In this document: positions 25,389 to 34,898 of the stretch, one piece after another | How the letters are laid out: each line of letters starts with the position of its first letter | Numbering within the stretch: the first letter of the stretch is position 1 | Notes under the pieces: generated by a model | What the model was told of the DNA's origin: nothing | What the model saw: the letters and a program-made list of their open reading frames with translations, nothing else | Database searches by the model: none | Translations under genes and position numbers: made by a program | NCBI RefSeq assembly: GCF_001685395.1 | Contig: NZ_CP014167.1 | Span: 4,720,001-4,784,000, forward strand | Reading direction: 5' to 3' | DNA from: Paenibacillus yonginensis | GTDB taxonomy: Bacteria > Bacillota > Bacilli > Paenibacillales > Paenibacillaceae | Length of the DNA stretch: 64,000 nucleotides

Positions 25389-25769
25389 ATGAAGAAATCA
25401 GTTATCGCCACAACAAACGCCCCTGGAGCGATCGGCCCGTATTCGCAAGGGGTTTCCATCGGGGATTTGGTTTATACCTCAGGTCAATTGGGCATGGATC
25501 CTGCAACCGGTGCGTTGGCTGATGGAGTTGCCGCACAAACGGCTCAATCCCTGCGTAATGTACAAGCTATTTTGGAAGCTGCCGGAAGCGGGCTGGACCA
25601 GGTTGTGAAGACAACCGTTTTCCTGAAAGACATGAATGACTTCGTGAACATGAACGAGGTCTACAGCACCTTCTTCACCGAGCCTTACCCGGCGCGCAGC
25701 GCCGTTGAGGTCGCCCGTCTTCCGAAAGATGCGCTGGTGGAGATCGAAGTTATCGCACTCAAGAAATAA
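25389..25769 (+). CDS. RidA family reactive intermediate/imine deaminase
   Basis: 126-residue trimeric cytosolic enzyme that hydrolyses 2-aminoacrylate and other enamine/imine intermediates from PLP enzymes. Hallmarks: APGAIGPYSQGV, VYTSGQLGMDP, and the catalytic Arg in PARSAVEVARLPKDALVEIE. Length is normal. Preceded by AAGGATGGG; followed by a strong terminator. Confidence 0.92.
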   Translation: MKKSVIATTNAPGAIGPYSQGVSIGDLVYTSGQLGMDPATGALADGVAAQTAQSLRNVQAILEAAGSGLDQVVKTTVFLKDMNDFVNMNEVYSTFFTEPYPARSAVEVARLPKDALVEIEVIALKK

Positions 25770-25813
25770 GTCCGTCCCGGAACACTAAACGGGGATACCG
25801 AAACCTTTCATTG

Positions 25814-25855
25814 TAAGCTGACCTCCGATTTCTGTCGGGGGTCAGCTTATTTTTC
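25814..25855 (+). terminator. Terminator after ridA-like gene
   Basis: TAAGCTGACC / GGTCAGCTTA stem with extended inner pairing and TATTTTTC tail. Confidence 0.85.
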
Positions 25856-25979
25856 GGACTATATACCTATCTCTGACGGACTCATTTGCCTTGAGTTTTG
25901 TTGAAACCTGTTTTTAAACGAGCAGCTTAATGTATAATATAATATTAAGTTCTCAAACGGAGATAGACAGGAGAAAGCA

Positions 25980-28900
25980 ATGAATCAATGTCTATATGGA
26001 ATTTGGCTTGGCGATGTGTTCTTCAGCTTCTCTGGAGAAATATCGGAATCAAAAGTAGATGCCTGGGTGATGACGATGCGCCGTCTTCAAACGGAAGCCG
26101 GTGAGAAGCCGTTTCAGCAGGCTGCGCTGCGGCTGGCCGAGCTCAGATGGCCGGCGGCCGTGCTGAGAGGGGAGGCCCGGCGCGGCGAACGGCGGCTGCT
26201 GACCGGACGAAGCCTCGAGGGTCTGGCCCTGTCGCCGAGGGATACCTGGAAGATGCTGTTTGCCTGGGAAGACAGCGGGCTGGAAGCGCAGGGAATAACG
26301 CCGGGCGGTGAAATGGCCTACTGGCGTGAAGCGGCCCGTTTTGCCGAGGAGCTCCTTCAGCGGGGACGGATTACGCCGGGCTCCAGGCCGGCAGTTCCTC
26401 CGGGCGGCCGCAGAAGAGGGACTCTTTCGGCGATCCGCGCCGTCTGGTGTCCGCTGCTGGAGCAGCCGGAGGATGAGGAGCGCTTTCGGCTGCTCGCCGC
26501 TGCGATGCCTCCGATCGGCTTGGCCCAGATCAGGCCTACGGCGGAGGAAGAGACGCAGTCGATTGAACAGCGCCAATTGACAGTGCTGCATTCTTTTATG
26601 ACTGCGCTGATTGATGTGAAGGTGCAGGAGGCGGTGCAGGAGCTTGGCAAAGAGCTCAGAAACGCCCGTGCTAATTATAGAAGAGGAACTTCCCCGCTTA
26701 TTGAGCTGTGGTGGAACAATTTGACGGGTTCCGGTTATCCGGCTGAAATTCAGGGAAGTACGTCCGAAATCGCTGAGTTGGAACAGGTAATAGCGGAGGC
26801 GGGAGGCGGACAGCCGCCGGAACTTGGCGAAGAGGGCGCGGAGGCCCGTCCCGTTCTCGGGCTCTGCCTGCGTCTGGAGCCACCGGAGATCTGGGAGGAT
26901 CATCCTTACTGGATGTTGTCTTTCTGGGCGGAGAGCAAGGAAGATCCATCCCTGCGGCTTGCGGCGGATGGCATCTGGAATCATCCGGAGCCCGATCTGT
27001 CCTTCGGCGGCAAGCTGTACAAGGACGTGCAGACCGAGCTGCTGCTTTGTTTGTACAAAGCGGCGGAATGGTCACCCGAGATTCGTGAGGCGCTGCAGAA
27101 TCCCCGCCCTGAAGGGACGGAGCTGAATCAGGAAGAGGTGTACCAGTTCCTGACCCGGTCGGTGCCGCTGCTGAGACGTGGCGGAGTCACGGTGCAAATG
27201 CCGTCTAGATGGACCAAAGAAGGCAAGAAACGCGCCGGCGTAAAGCTGCGGACGGGCAGCTGGGAACCAAAGGAAGCGGACCGGGGACTGAAAGCCGGAG
27301 TAGGCATGCAGCAGCTGGTTACCTTTAAGCTGGAAGCGGTGCTTGGCGACCGGCTGCTGAGCCAGAAGGAGCTCGAGGAGCTGGCTGCCTCCAAGGTGCC
27401 GCTGGTCTTTTTCCAGGGAGAATGGATTGAAATTGACGTTAAGGAAATCCGCCAGGTCCTTAAATATATGAAGAAACAGGAAGACGGCAGCATGACCTTT
27501 GCCGAGCTGATGCATCTTGCGGCGGATCCGGAGCTCGATGGACAGTGGGAAGGCATGTATATCGCCGGGTTTGAAATGGAGGGCCTGTTAAAGGCTCTGG
27601 TGCAGGGGGAAACGGCAGCCAACCTGGAGACGCGGCCGGTGCCCAAATCGCTGCAGGGAACGCTGCGCCCTTATCAGGAAAGGGGATTCCAGTGGCTGTC
27701 TTTAATGAGAAAGCTGGGGTTCGGGGCGCTGCTTGCGGATGATATGGGCCTTGGCAAGACGATTCAAGTGATTACTGCTATGCTGGACGGCGATCGGGAG
27801 GAAGGAGCCTACCTGATTATTTGCCCGACATCTTTGCTTGGGAATTGGCAGCGGGAGCTCAGCCGTTTTGCGCCTGAGCTGACCGTTTATATTCACCATG
27901 GAGGCAAAAGGCTGCACGGGGAGGCGTTTATCCGCGCCTGCAAAACCTATGATGTGGTACTGACGACCTACCAGCTGGCGGGACGGGATTCAGCTGAGAT
28001 GAAAGAGCTGTACTGGTCGGCGATCGTGCTGGATGAGGCGCAGTACATTAAAAATTTCGGTACGAAACAGGCGCAGAGCGTCATGAAGCTCAGGGCGCCT
28101 CAGCGCATCGCCATGACGGGAACGCCGGTCGAGAACCGGCTTGGCGAGTTATGGTCGATCTTTCAGTTCCTGAATCCCGGTTATCTGGGGACGGCTGCCG
28201 CCTTCCGGCGCCAATTCACGGCCGGTGCAGACGAGCATCCCGAGGAGCTGGCGCGGCTGCGCCGGCTGGTAGCGCCTTTCCTTCTGCGGCGGCTGAAGAG
28301 CGATCCGGACATATCCAAGGATCTGCCGCAGAAGATCGAGATGAAATCCTACTGCAGCCTGACCGCAGAGCAGGCATCGTTATATAAGAACGTGACCGAT
28401 GAACTGATGTCCAGAATTCATGACAGCCAGGGGATCGCCCGCAAAGGGCTGGTCTTGTCATCGCTTACCCGGCTTAAGCAGATTTGCGATCATCCGGGCC
28501 TACAGTCGGAGGGGATAGCAGCCGCTGCGGCCAGATCAGGGGCTGCAGGGCGTTCCGGCAAGCTGGAACGGCTGCTGGAGCTGGCGGATACGGTAACGGA
28601 GAACGGCGAGGCTGCGCTTATTTTCACGCAGTATGTGCGGATGGGTGAGCTGCTTGTCCGGCAGATTGGCAGCCGCTACGGGTTTGAGCCTTATTTCCTG
28701 CATGGCAGCGTACCGAAAAAGGAACGCGATGAAATGGTGCGCACGTTCCAGGAAGGCTCGGGACCCCCGCTGTTTATCCTTTCCTTGAAAGCGGGCGGTG
28801 TAGGCCTGAATCTGACGCGTGCCAACCACGTCATCCATTATGACAGATGGTGGAATCCGGCCGTGGAGAATCAGGCGACCGACCGAGTCTTCCGGATAGG

Positions 28901-29090
28901 CCAGGAGAAAAATGTAGAGGTTCATAAGCTGATCTGCCAAGGCACGCTTGAGGAAAGAATTGACGAGCTGATTGAACGGAAAAAGATGTTATCCGAGCAG
29001 GTTGTAGGCTCCGGCGAACAATGGCTGACGGAAATGTCGGCAGAGGAGCTGCAGGATCTGATCACGCTGCAGACCGTGGAGTGGTCGTAG
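25980..29090 (+). CDS. SNF2-family DEAD/DEAH-like helicase
   Basis: 1036-residue DNA-dependent ATPase (RapA/YwqA type). The N-terminal half (1-540) is the bacterial SNF2-associated region. Motif I DDMGLGKTIQ near 589, motif Ia/III MTGTPVENRL, motif II DEAQ, and the second RecA lobe ending with LSLKAGGVGLNLT and DRVFRIGQ are all intact. ATG at 25980 has ACAGGAG upstream. It lies 25 bases before the Cys-motif protein, as SNF2 genes often sit with SWIM zinc-finger genes. Probably transcription or DNA-repair remodelling. Confidence 0.9.
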   Translation: MNQCLYGIWLGDVFFSFSGEISESKVDAWVMTMRRLQTEAGEKPFQQAALRLAELRWPAAVLRGEARRGERRLLTGRSLEGLALSPRDTWKMLFAWEDSGLEAQGITPGGEMAYWREAARFAEELLQRGRITPGSRPAVPPGGRRRGTLSAIRAVWCPLLEQPEDEERFRLLAAAMPPIGLAQIRPTAEEETQSIEQRQLTVLHSFMTALIDVKVQEAVQELGKELRNARANYRRGTSPLIELWWNNLTGSGYPAEIQGSTSEIAELEQVIAEAGGGQPPELGEEGAEARPVLGLCLRLEPPEIWEDHPYWMLSFWAESKEDPSLRLAADGIWNHPEPDLSFGGKLYKDVQTELLLCLYKAAEWSPEIREALQNPRPEGTELNQEEVYQFLTRSVPLLRRGGVTVQMPSRWTKEGKKRAGVKLRTGSWEPKEADRGLKAGVGMQQLVTFKLEAVLGDRLLSQKELEELAASKVPLVFFQGEWIEIDVKEIRQVLKYMKKQEDGSMTFAELMHLAADPELDGQWEGMYIAGFEMEGLLKALVQGETAANLETRPVPKSLQGTLRPYQERGFQWLSLMRKLGFGALLADDMGLGKTIQVITAMLDGDREEGAYLIICPTSLLGNWQRELSRFAPELTVYIHHGGKRLHGEAFIRACKTYDVVLTTYQLAGRDSAEMKELYWSAIVLDEAQYIKNFGTKQAQSVMKLRAPQRIAMTGTPVENRLGELWSIFQFLNPGYLGTAAAFRRQFTAGADEHPEELARLRRLVAPFLLRRLKSDPDISKDLPQKIEMKSYCSLTAEQASLYKNVTDELMSRIHDSQGIARKGLVLSSLTRLKQICDHPGLQSEGIAAAAARSGAAGRSGKLERLLELADTVTENGEAALIFTQYVRMGELLVRQIGSRYGFEPYFLHGSVPKKERDEMVRTFQEGSGPPLFILSLKAGGVGLNLTRANHVIHYDRWWNPAVENQATDRVFRIGQEKNVEVHKLICQGTLEERIDELIERKKMLSEQVVGSGEQWLTEMSAEELQDLITLQTVEWS

Positions 29091-29115
29091 TTCTAACAAA
29101 AAGGGGCAATCATCT

Positions 29116-29973
29116 ATGGCGAAGGAAAAGGCGGCAGCCGGCAAGATTCAGTTAACGGCCGCGCCGGGGGAATGGAAAGCGGAATGGATCGCTTCAGGCT
29201 CTCCGCAAGGGCAGAGATCGGCCGAACAGGCGGAGGAGTCTGCGCAGGCAGGCGGCTGCTCGCTAGTGCTGCCGATCCGGCGGGCCGATGAAGGTCTGAC
29301 AGGCCGGGTTCTGGGCTTGCTCAAAGAGAAGCCAATGCTGTTAGCGGCATTGCTGGCGGGCCCTGCTGCGGCCCTGTCAGAGGAATTGGCGCAGCTGCTT
29401 CCAGCAGAGCCGCCTTTGGCTTCGCCGCCCCCTGCAGGCGGGACGGGGGAAGGCGCACAGCCAGCGGCAGAGCCTGGCTGCGCCTGCGGCAGCGGCGGCT
29501 GCAAGTATGCCGCCGCGCTGCGTGAGGCGGCGCTGTCCGGCTGGGGCACGGACATGCGCCTCGCCCTTACGGCGCTGGATCTCGCGCCGGAGAAGCTGGC
29601 CCGCGCGGTGTTTGCCGCATGGGCCGAAGAAGGTGCGCCCGAACCCGGCGCGCCTGCGGAGCCGGCCGCAGCGCAGCGCGCGGCCGGCAGTGCGGCCCCC
29701 CGCCCGGCGGGCTCGGGGCCCGGCATCGCCGAATGGCTCAGCACAGCCGCCGCCAAAGGCGCGCTGCATGAGCCGGGCCCCGGCTTTGCCGAAGCCCGCG
29801 GTCTGCCTGAGCCTCAGGCAGACCCGGGCGGCGGGGCCGCGGCCAGCGTGCGCAGCTGGCTGGCCGGCAGGCTTCCGGCCGTCCCGGCGGCGGACGGCCT
29901 GGATTTGATCGTGCGCCGGGCCGCTCAGCGGGCGGCCGGCCTGCACGCAACGACGAAACGCCCGGGGAGATAA
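29116..29973 (+). CDS. Ala/Pro-rich protein with degenerate SWIM-like zinc motif
   Basis: 285 residues, very GC-rich (above its neighbours). Residues about 118-130 read CACGSGGCKY: a CxCx4CxY pattern like the CxCxnCxH SWIM motif but with Tyr in place of the final His. Around it are two helical parts, AALREAALSGWGTDMRLALT and a C-terminal WLAGRLPAVPA region, joined by Ala/Pro/Gly-rich linkers. SWIM proteins commonly pair with the SNF2 helicase upstream, usually as longer proteins (about 500). This may be a shortened or diverged partner. Stop lies in a hairpin loop. Confidence 0.5.
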   Translation: MAKEKAAAGKIQLTAAPGEWKAEWIASGSPQGQRSAEQAEESAQAGGCSLVLPIRRADEGLTGRVLGLLKEKPMLLAALLAGPAAALSEELAQLLPAEPPLASPPPAGGTGEGAQPAAEPGCACGSGGCKYAAALREAALSGWGTDMRLALTALDLAPEKLARAVFAAWAEEGAPEPGAPAEPAAAQRAAGSAAPRPAGSGPGIAEWLSTAAAKGALHEPGPGFAEARGLPEPQADPGGGAAASVRSWLAGRLPAVPAADGLDLIVRRAAQRAAGLHATTKRPGR

Positions 29974-29988
29974 CCCCGGGCGTTTCGT
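29953..29988 (+). terminator. GC-rich hairpin enclosing the stop codon
   Basis: ACGAAACGCCCGGGG / CCCCGGGCGTTTCGT, a 15-bp perfect stem with loop AGATAA whose TAA is the stop of the gene. No T-tract, because a tandem repeat begins in the 3' arm; its activity as a terminator is uncertain. Confidence 0.55.
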
Positions 29989-30090
29989 CATCCCGCAAGC
30001 TCGCAGCGTCATCCCGCAAGCTCGCAGCGTCATCCCGCAAGCTCGCAGCGTCATCCCGCAAGCTCGCAGCGTCATCCCGCAAGCTCGCCT
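29986..30090. repeat. 21-bp tandem repeat, 5 copies
   Basis: Unit CGTCATCCCGCAAGCTCGCAG repeated head to tail at 29986, 30007, 30028, 30049 and 30070 (last copy ends differently). 21 bp keeps reading frame; the minus strand would encode RDDAASL repeats, but there is no supported gene. Confidence 0.9.
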
Positions 30091-30108
30091 ACAGCAGGCA
30101 TAACAAAA

Positions 30109-30135
30109 CAACGCGCTGCTCCCGGCAGCGCGTTG
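30109..30135 (-). terminator. Terminator of the alarmone synthetase gene
   Basis: CAACGCGCTGC / GCAGCGCGTTG hairpin with TTTTGTTATG on the minus strand. Confidence 0.65.
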
Positions 30136-30146
30136 TTGCAGCCGGC

Positions 30147-30860
30147 TTAATCCCTGCCGGCAGGCCCTTCAGACAGCGCAATGATTTCCTTGCGCAGGCC
30201 AAGCATTTTTTTGTCAAGTTCGTCTGCCGCGCGGGCGGCTTCGGTCAGTTCCTTGATGACGTGGGCTGGAACCTGTTTGTCGTATTTGTAGAACAGAATG
30301 TGCTCCATGCTGGCCCAGAAATCCATGGCTAAAGTCCTAAGCTGGATTTCAACCTTGATCCATTCCGGGCCTTCCATCAGAATGAGGGGAACGGCAACGA
30401 TCAGATGCAGGCTTTGGTATCCGTTTGGTTTGGGATTCGCGATGTAATCCTTAATTTCCAGCACCTTAAGATCGTCACGGGTCTGCAAATGATCGACCAG
30501 GCTGTATATATCTTTTACAAAAGCGCACACAATGCGCATACCCGCAATGTCATGTATTTCACGGACCAGGTTGTCAGTGGTCAGAGCCAGGCCTTTTCGC
30601 TGCATTTTACCAAGGATGCTCTTTGGCTCCTTGATGCGGGTTTTGATATGTTCGATTGGGTTGTAGCCTTGGCGGTGCTTCCATTCCGACTGGAGCAGTT
30701 TGATTTTGTTATGGAGCTCTTCCAGTGCCATTTGGTACATCATCGGAAGCTGTTTCCAGTCTTCAAGCCCGGCGAGATGTTCGCCGCCCGCTTCCCAAAA
30801 CTCTTTGATTGCTGCGGGGTTCAAAGTCAGTTCTTTGCCCGGTTCTTTCGATATGCTCAA
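30147..30860 (-). CDS. Small alarmone synthetase, RelA/SpoT-domain (RelP/RelQ-like)
   Basis: Single-domain (p)ppGpp synthetase of about 237 residues. The synthetase fold is marked by ILGKMQRKG, HDIAGMRIVCAF, NPKPNGYQSLHL and EIQLRT; no HD hydrolase, TGS or ACT domains. TTG at 30860 is preferred since TTAGGAGT lies 7 bases before it; an in-frame ATG at 30902 lacks a site and would add 14 residues. It makes ppGpp/pppGpp from GTP/GDP and ATP in cell-envelope stress. Confidence 0.87.
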   Translation of the reverse strand: MSISKEPGKELTLNPAAIKEFWEAGGEHLAGLEDWKQLPMMYQMALEELHNKIKLLQSEWKHRQGYNPIEHIKTRIKEPKSILGKMQRKGLALTTDNLVREIHDIAGMRIVCAFVKDIYSLVDHLQTRDDLKVLEIKDYIANPKPNGYQSLHLIVAVPLILMEGPEWIKVEIQLRTLAMDFWASMEHILFYKYDKQVPAHVIKELTEAARAADELDKKMLGLRKEIIALSEGPAGRD

Positions 30861-31027
30861 GGTATCTACTCCTAATAATGAGCATCTTGCATGACTCCGC
30901 ATGAAACGCTCTGCCCAAGCCGAGCCCGGAGAAGGGCTGAAACCGTCTGCGGCCTGAACCTTCGGGCGTCATAACTTCGAATGATGCAAAATGCAGAATG
31001 ATAAAAATAACGCCACCCGGCTTTTTT

Positions 31028-31056
31028 ATTGTACCCCGATTCCTTCTCCAAATCAA
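31028..31056 (-). promoter_or_regulatory. Promoter of the alarmone synthetase gene
   Basis: Minus strand: TTGATT (31056-31051), 17-base spacer, TACAAT (31033-31028). Leader of about 160 bases to the start at 30860. Confidence 0.6.
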
Positions 31057-31093
31057 AAAGATTAAGCTGTCGGAAACGCTGGTCGGCAAGGTT

Positions 31094-31122
31094 TTCACAG
31101 AACGCTTCAAATCTGGTATGAT
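31094..31122 (+). promoter_or_regulatory. Promoter of the zinc-ribbon gene
   Basis: TTCACA, 17-base spacer, TATGAT, followed by the palindrome GTTAACGTTAAC (31123-31134) just downstream of the -10, a possible operator. Divergent with the alarmone synthetase promoter. Confidence 0.5.
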
Positions 31123-31241
31123 AGTTAACGTTAACGGGGCCGTGGCTGTTTGGGCCATGTGATTTACCGTCTAAATTAGTGTAGAGCATCATACCTTGAA
31201 TGAGAGACTAACGATGCGGCCTGGATCGGAGGATGAAAAAA

Positions 31242-32024
31242 ATGAGTTTCTTGGATCGAATAAAAAATGGAGCTAATAAAGCGAGTGAACGCGCCCAGCA
31301 TGTAGTTGAAATAAACAAATTAAACGGACAAATTTCTAATATTGAACGTGAAATGGGCATTTATTATCAACAAATGGGGCAGGTATTCTACGAAGGCTAC
31401 CGTGCAAAGGACATGTCCCTTGCCGAGAAAGAAATGATGGACCTGGCCAAAACCTGCGATCTGCTTGCAGAAGAGCGGGATGAGCTGCGTCAGCGTATTG
31501 CCGCGCTGAGAAACGAACGTTTGTGTGAATGCGGGAAAGTGGTGCCTCAGGAGGCGATCTATTGCCCGTTCTGCGGCAGAAAGCTGAAGTCCCGCAGCGA
31601 GAGCCATAGCGGTGCCCGTTACCAGGCTGATGAAGAACCGGCAAGAGAGCCTGAGGAAGCGATGAGCGAGGCCGGAGCAGCTATGGAGACTATGGTCTAT
31701 CGCGGGCCTTTGGTGAAGGAGGAGTCGGATTACGCGGGAGAACCGGTTTCGCGTGAAGAAGAGAAACGCCGTCAGCTGGAGCTTGAACGGGAGCGTGAGC
31801 GCCAGCTGGAGCTGGACCGCAGAATCCAGACCTGGAAGGAAAACATGATTCCGCCGAAGCCTGCTGCCGAGTCCAGAACCACCGAACCGAGAATAGACGA
31901 AACAAGAAGAGCTGAATCGAGAACGGACGAATCGTCTGATGGGGTTCTGAAATGCCAGATCTGTTCCACTACCCTGGCCAAAGGCACGCGGTGGTGTCCG
32001 CACTGCGGATCGGAGCAAATCTAG
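31242..32024 (+). CDS. Zinc-ribbon protein with coiled-coil N-terminus
   Basis: 260 residues. Residues 1-85 are a helical coiled-coil-like region (SERAQHVVEINKLNGQI). A first zinc ribbon, CECG...CPFCGRKL, lies near 90-110; a long charged linker (about 115-225, including RERERQLELDRR) follows; a second ribbon, CQICS...CPHCG, ends the protein. ATG at 31242 is chosen with GGAGG 8-9 bases upstream, over ATG 31233. Function unknown; ribbons suggest protein or nucleic-acid contact. Confidence 0.7.
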   Translation: MSFLDRIKNGANKASERAQHVVEINKLNGQISNIEREMGIYYQQMGQVFYEGYRAKDMSLAEKEMMDLAKTCDLLAEERDELRQRIAALRNERLCECGKVVPQEAIYCPFCGRKLKSRSESHSGARYQADEEPAREPEEAMSEAGAAMETMVYRGPLVKEESDYAGEPVSREEEKRRQLELERERERQLELDRRIQTWKENMIPPKPAAESRTTEPRIDETRRAESRTDESSDGVLKCQICSTTLAKGTRWCPHCGSEQI

Positions 32025-32206
32025 GCATGATCAGCGCAAACCGCAGCCGATCTTTCAGTTCCTTGAGTTCATAAAATCGCCTTAATTAAACGGTGTTTTT
32101 CCGGCGTTTGTTCCGTATTACTAAGTAAGTTAGCTCCTTCCGGATGGTTTACGCTTCGGATGGAAAAGCTGAAACAAGAGATCCTGGTTAGGGAGTGTGA
32201 AGGAAC

Positions 32207-32515
32207 GTGGAATGCATCGTTTATTTTGATGTCGTCTATGAGAATGAGATCAAGGAGCTGCGCGGACTGATTTTTCTTGACGAAGACCGGCTGCCTGCCG
32301 AGCAGGATTACCTGAACATGTTTACGGACATGGGATATCAACTTCGGTTAGAGAAACAGGAGCCGCTGACCTTTGTCCCGGCAGGTCCTGGCGCTGAATA
32401 CAAGGAGATTCGGATTCGCCGCCTGGATACGGGGAAAGAGGAGGACCATTACGAGGACCCGAACCTCAAAAATATGGTAGCCAACCTGCTGCCGAACAAA
32501 CCCAAATCCATTTAA
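32207..32515 (+). CDS. Conserved hypothetical protein
   Basis: 102-residue protein from GTG 32207 (GAAGGA upstream). Sequence starts ECIVYFDVVYENEIKELRG and looks like a small alpha/beta domain; no known family. Followed by a terminator and, after about 120 bases, xpt. Confidence 0.6.
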   Translation: MECIVYFDVVYENEIKELRGLIFLDEDRLPAEQDYLNMFTDMGYQLRLEKQEPLTFVPAGPGAEYKEIRIRRLDTGKEEDHYEDPNLKNMVANLLPNKPKSI

Positions 32516-32527
32516 CCCAGAAACCTG

Positions 32528-32563
32528 AAGCCTGTTTCCCTGTATCGGGAGGCGGGCTTTTTG
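32528..32563 (+). terminator. Terminator
   Basis: AAGCCTGTTTCCC / GGGAGGCGGGCTT stem with TTTTT tail. Confidence 0.75.
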
Positions 32564-32611
32564 CGATAGAATAGAAGCTGGAGGCAAGTATTGGACTGCT
32601 GTATTTTGTAA

Positions 32612-33208
<597 letters not shown>

Positions 33209-33216
33209 GTGGCGAT

Positions 33217-34272
33217 ATGACGGGAAAAAGAGTAACCAGTATGGACGTGGCCCGGCGGGCCGGCGTCTCCCGCAGCGTAGTATCCGCTGTCATTAACGGC
33301 ACCCAGGGCATCGGCGTGAGCCGTGTGAAGCGGGAGGCGGTGCTGAAGGCCATGCGGGAACTGAATTACCATGTGGATGCGGGAGCCCGGGCTATGAAGA
33401 CCGGCCGCAGCTCTTGTGTAGCCGTCTTCGGCGACACCTCCAACGCGTTGTTCCTGCAGCTGCTTGAAGGTTTGCAGCAGGCTTCCCTGCGTCATGGCTA
33501 CCATGTGCTGCTGGTTGGTCAAGGCAGCGGCAGCACAAGCCGGGACGAACTGATCTCGCTTTATTTCCAGCGGCGTGTGGACGGAATTGTCACTTTGGAT
33601 CACCTGGGATATGCGGATGAAGCGTGGGCGTCCAGCATACGGGAGCATCAGATTCCGTTTGTATCGGTTGAAGGCTATGCAGGGGTTGAAAATATTTATT
33701 CGGTAATAGCCGATTATTACGGCAGCGTCCGTACAGCCATGGCGTTTATGGAGAGCAAAGGAAGGGCAGGCGTCACTTATCTGCAAATGGAGGACGGGCA
33801 TGGGCCCGAGAATTGGGCGGAAAGAGCCCGCCGGGAAGCTTATGCCGCTTTCTGCGCGGAGAGAGGCTGGGCGTACAGGGTGGAGAAAGTGCAACGTCAG
33901 GAGCCGGCGCAGATTCAGGCCGTTTTGGAGCATGACCGCTTGGCGGGTACTCCGATGGTATATCTCACAAACTGGATTGATGCTTCGCTTGAGGTCTACA
34001 GAGCTGCAGCCCGGCTTGACCTGAAGATCGGCCGCGATATTGCCGTCATGTCCTCCGATAATACCTATCGGGTCAGCTCGCGATTGGTTCCGGCGTTGAC
34101 CGTTATGGCGGTGCCTTACAAGGAAATGGGCGAAAAGGCAATAGAGCTGCTGCTGGAACAGATTGAAGGCCAAGAACAGCTAAAAAGCCAAGCTGGCGAA
34201 CAGGAACGCACGGCTGCCTCGTTACGGAAACATTGGCTGCCTGCCCGTCTGCTGGAGGGGGAAAGCGTATAG
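33217..34272 (+). CDS. LacI family transcriptional regulator
   Basis: 351 residues. N-terminal helix-turn-helix TSMDVARRAGVSRSVVSAVING with hinge helix region (MRELNYHVDAGARAMKTGRS), then a periplasmic-binding-protein-like effector domain (about 60-330). Starts 8 bases after xpt and probably co-transcribed; the ligand (sugar or purine) and the target genes are unknown. Confidence 0.85.
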   Translation: MTGKRVTSMDVARRAGVSRSVVSAVINGTQGIGVSRVKREAVLKAMRELNYHVDAGARAMKTGRSSCVAVFGDTSNALFLQLLEGLQQASLRHGYHVLLVGQGSGSTSRDELISLYFQRRVDGIVTLDHLGYADEAWASSIREHQIPFVSVEGYAGVENIYSVIADYYGSVRTAMAFMESKGRAGVTYLQMEDGHGPENWAERARREAYAAFCAERGWAYRVEKVQRQEPAQIQAVLEHDRLAGTPMVYLTNWIDASLEVYRAAARLDLKIGRDIAVMSSDNTYRVSSRLVPALTVMAVPYKEMGEKAIELLLEQIEGQEQLKSQAGEQERTAASLRKHWLPARLLEGESV

Positions 34273-34362
34273 CCTGCCGGCCTAAGCCGTGCTGCGGCCC
34301 TCTGCCACCTACATGCCTATCTGGGAGGCAGCTAAGCAGCTTTCATTCCAGGCAGCGGCAGC

Positions 34363-34707
34363 TCACCAGTTGCGGATCTGCTTCTCGGCAAAGTCGCCGA
34401 TCCAGGGCAGCTTTAGCCACTTACTCTGGAGGGAAGCGATGATCAGCGCCACCCAGAACAGGACACCTGCAATACTGAGCAGCGCAGCCAGGGCGATGCC
34501 CAGGATGGGGATAAAGCCGGCTACGGTATGGCTGACGATTAGACCGCCGAACAGCAGCACGGACTGCAGGGCATGGAACAGGACAAACCGGCTTCTTTTT
34601 TCAATAACGAGAAAAATAATCCCGCCAACAAACGGAAATAAGTGGCACAGAAAGGCGGCTAAGCTTTCAGGCAAGCCTGTAGAGGAGCGGAAAGGGGTCA
34701 AGGGCAT
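34363..34707 (-). CDS. DUF4870-family small membrane protein
   Basis: 114 residues with three or four hydrophobic segments: LAAFLCHLFPFVGGIIFL, FHALQSVLLFGGLIV, FIPILGIALAALLSIAG, FWVALIIASLQ. These match the DUF4870 pattern of helical membrane proteins of unknown function. Convergent with the LacI gene. Confidence 0.7.
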   Translation of the reverse strand: MPLTPFRSSTGLPESLAAFLCHLFPFVGGIIFLVIEKRSRFVLFHALQSVLLFGGLIVSHTVAGFIPILGIALAALLSIAGVLFWVALIIASLQSKWLKLPWIGDFAEKQIRNW

Positions 34708-34898
34708 ACACCTTCTTGAGTCAAAGGATAAAGGGGACAGGACATGCGTACGATCCCCCTCTCCCTTTTAGTGTATGACAAGCTGCCCCATGTAAGAACG
34801 GTGGGGAAGACCGGCGGAGAAGGGGAGCCGATCAAGCCCCTCACCCTTCCTTCACCAGACGTTCCATCGTACACGTCACGCTCCCCGTGCTTCCGAGA

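Noticed and set aside
29986..30090. CRISPR array
   Set aside because: The units follow one another without spacers, so this is a simple tandem repeat.
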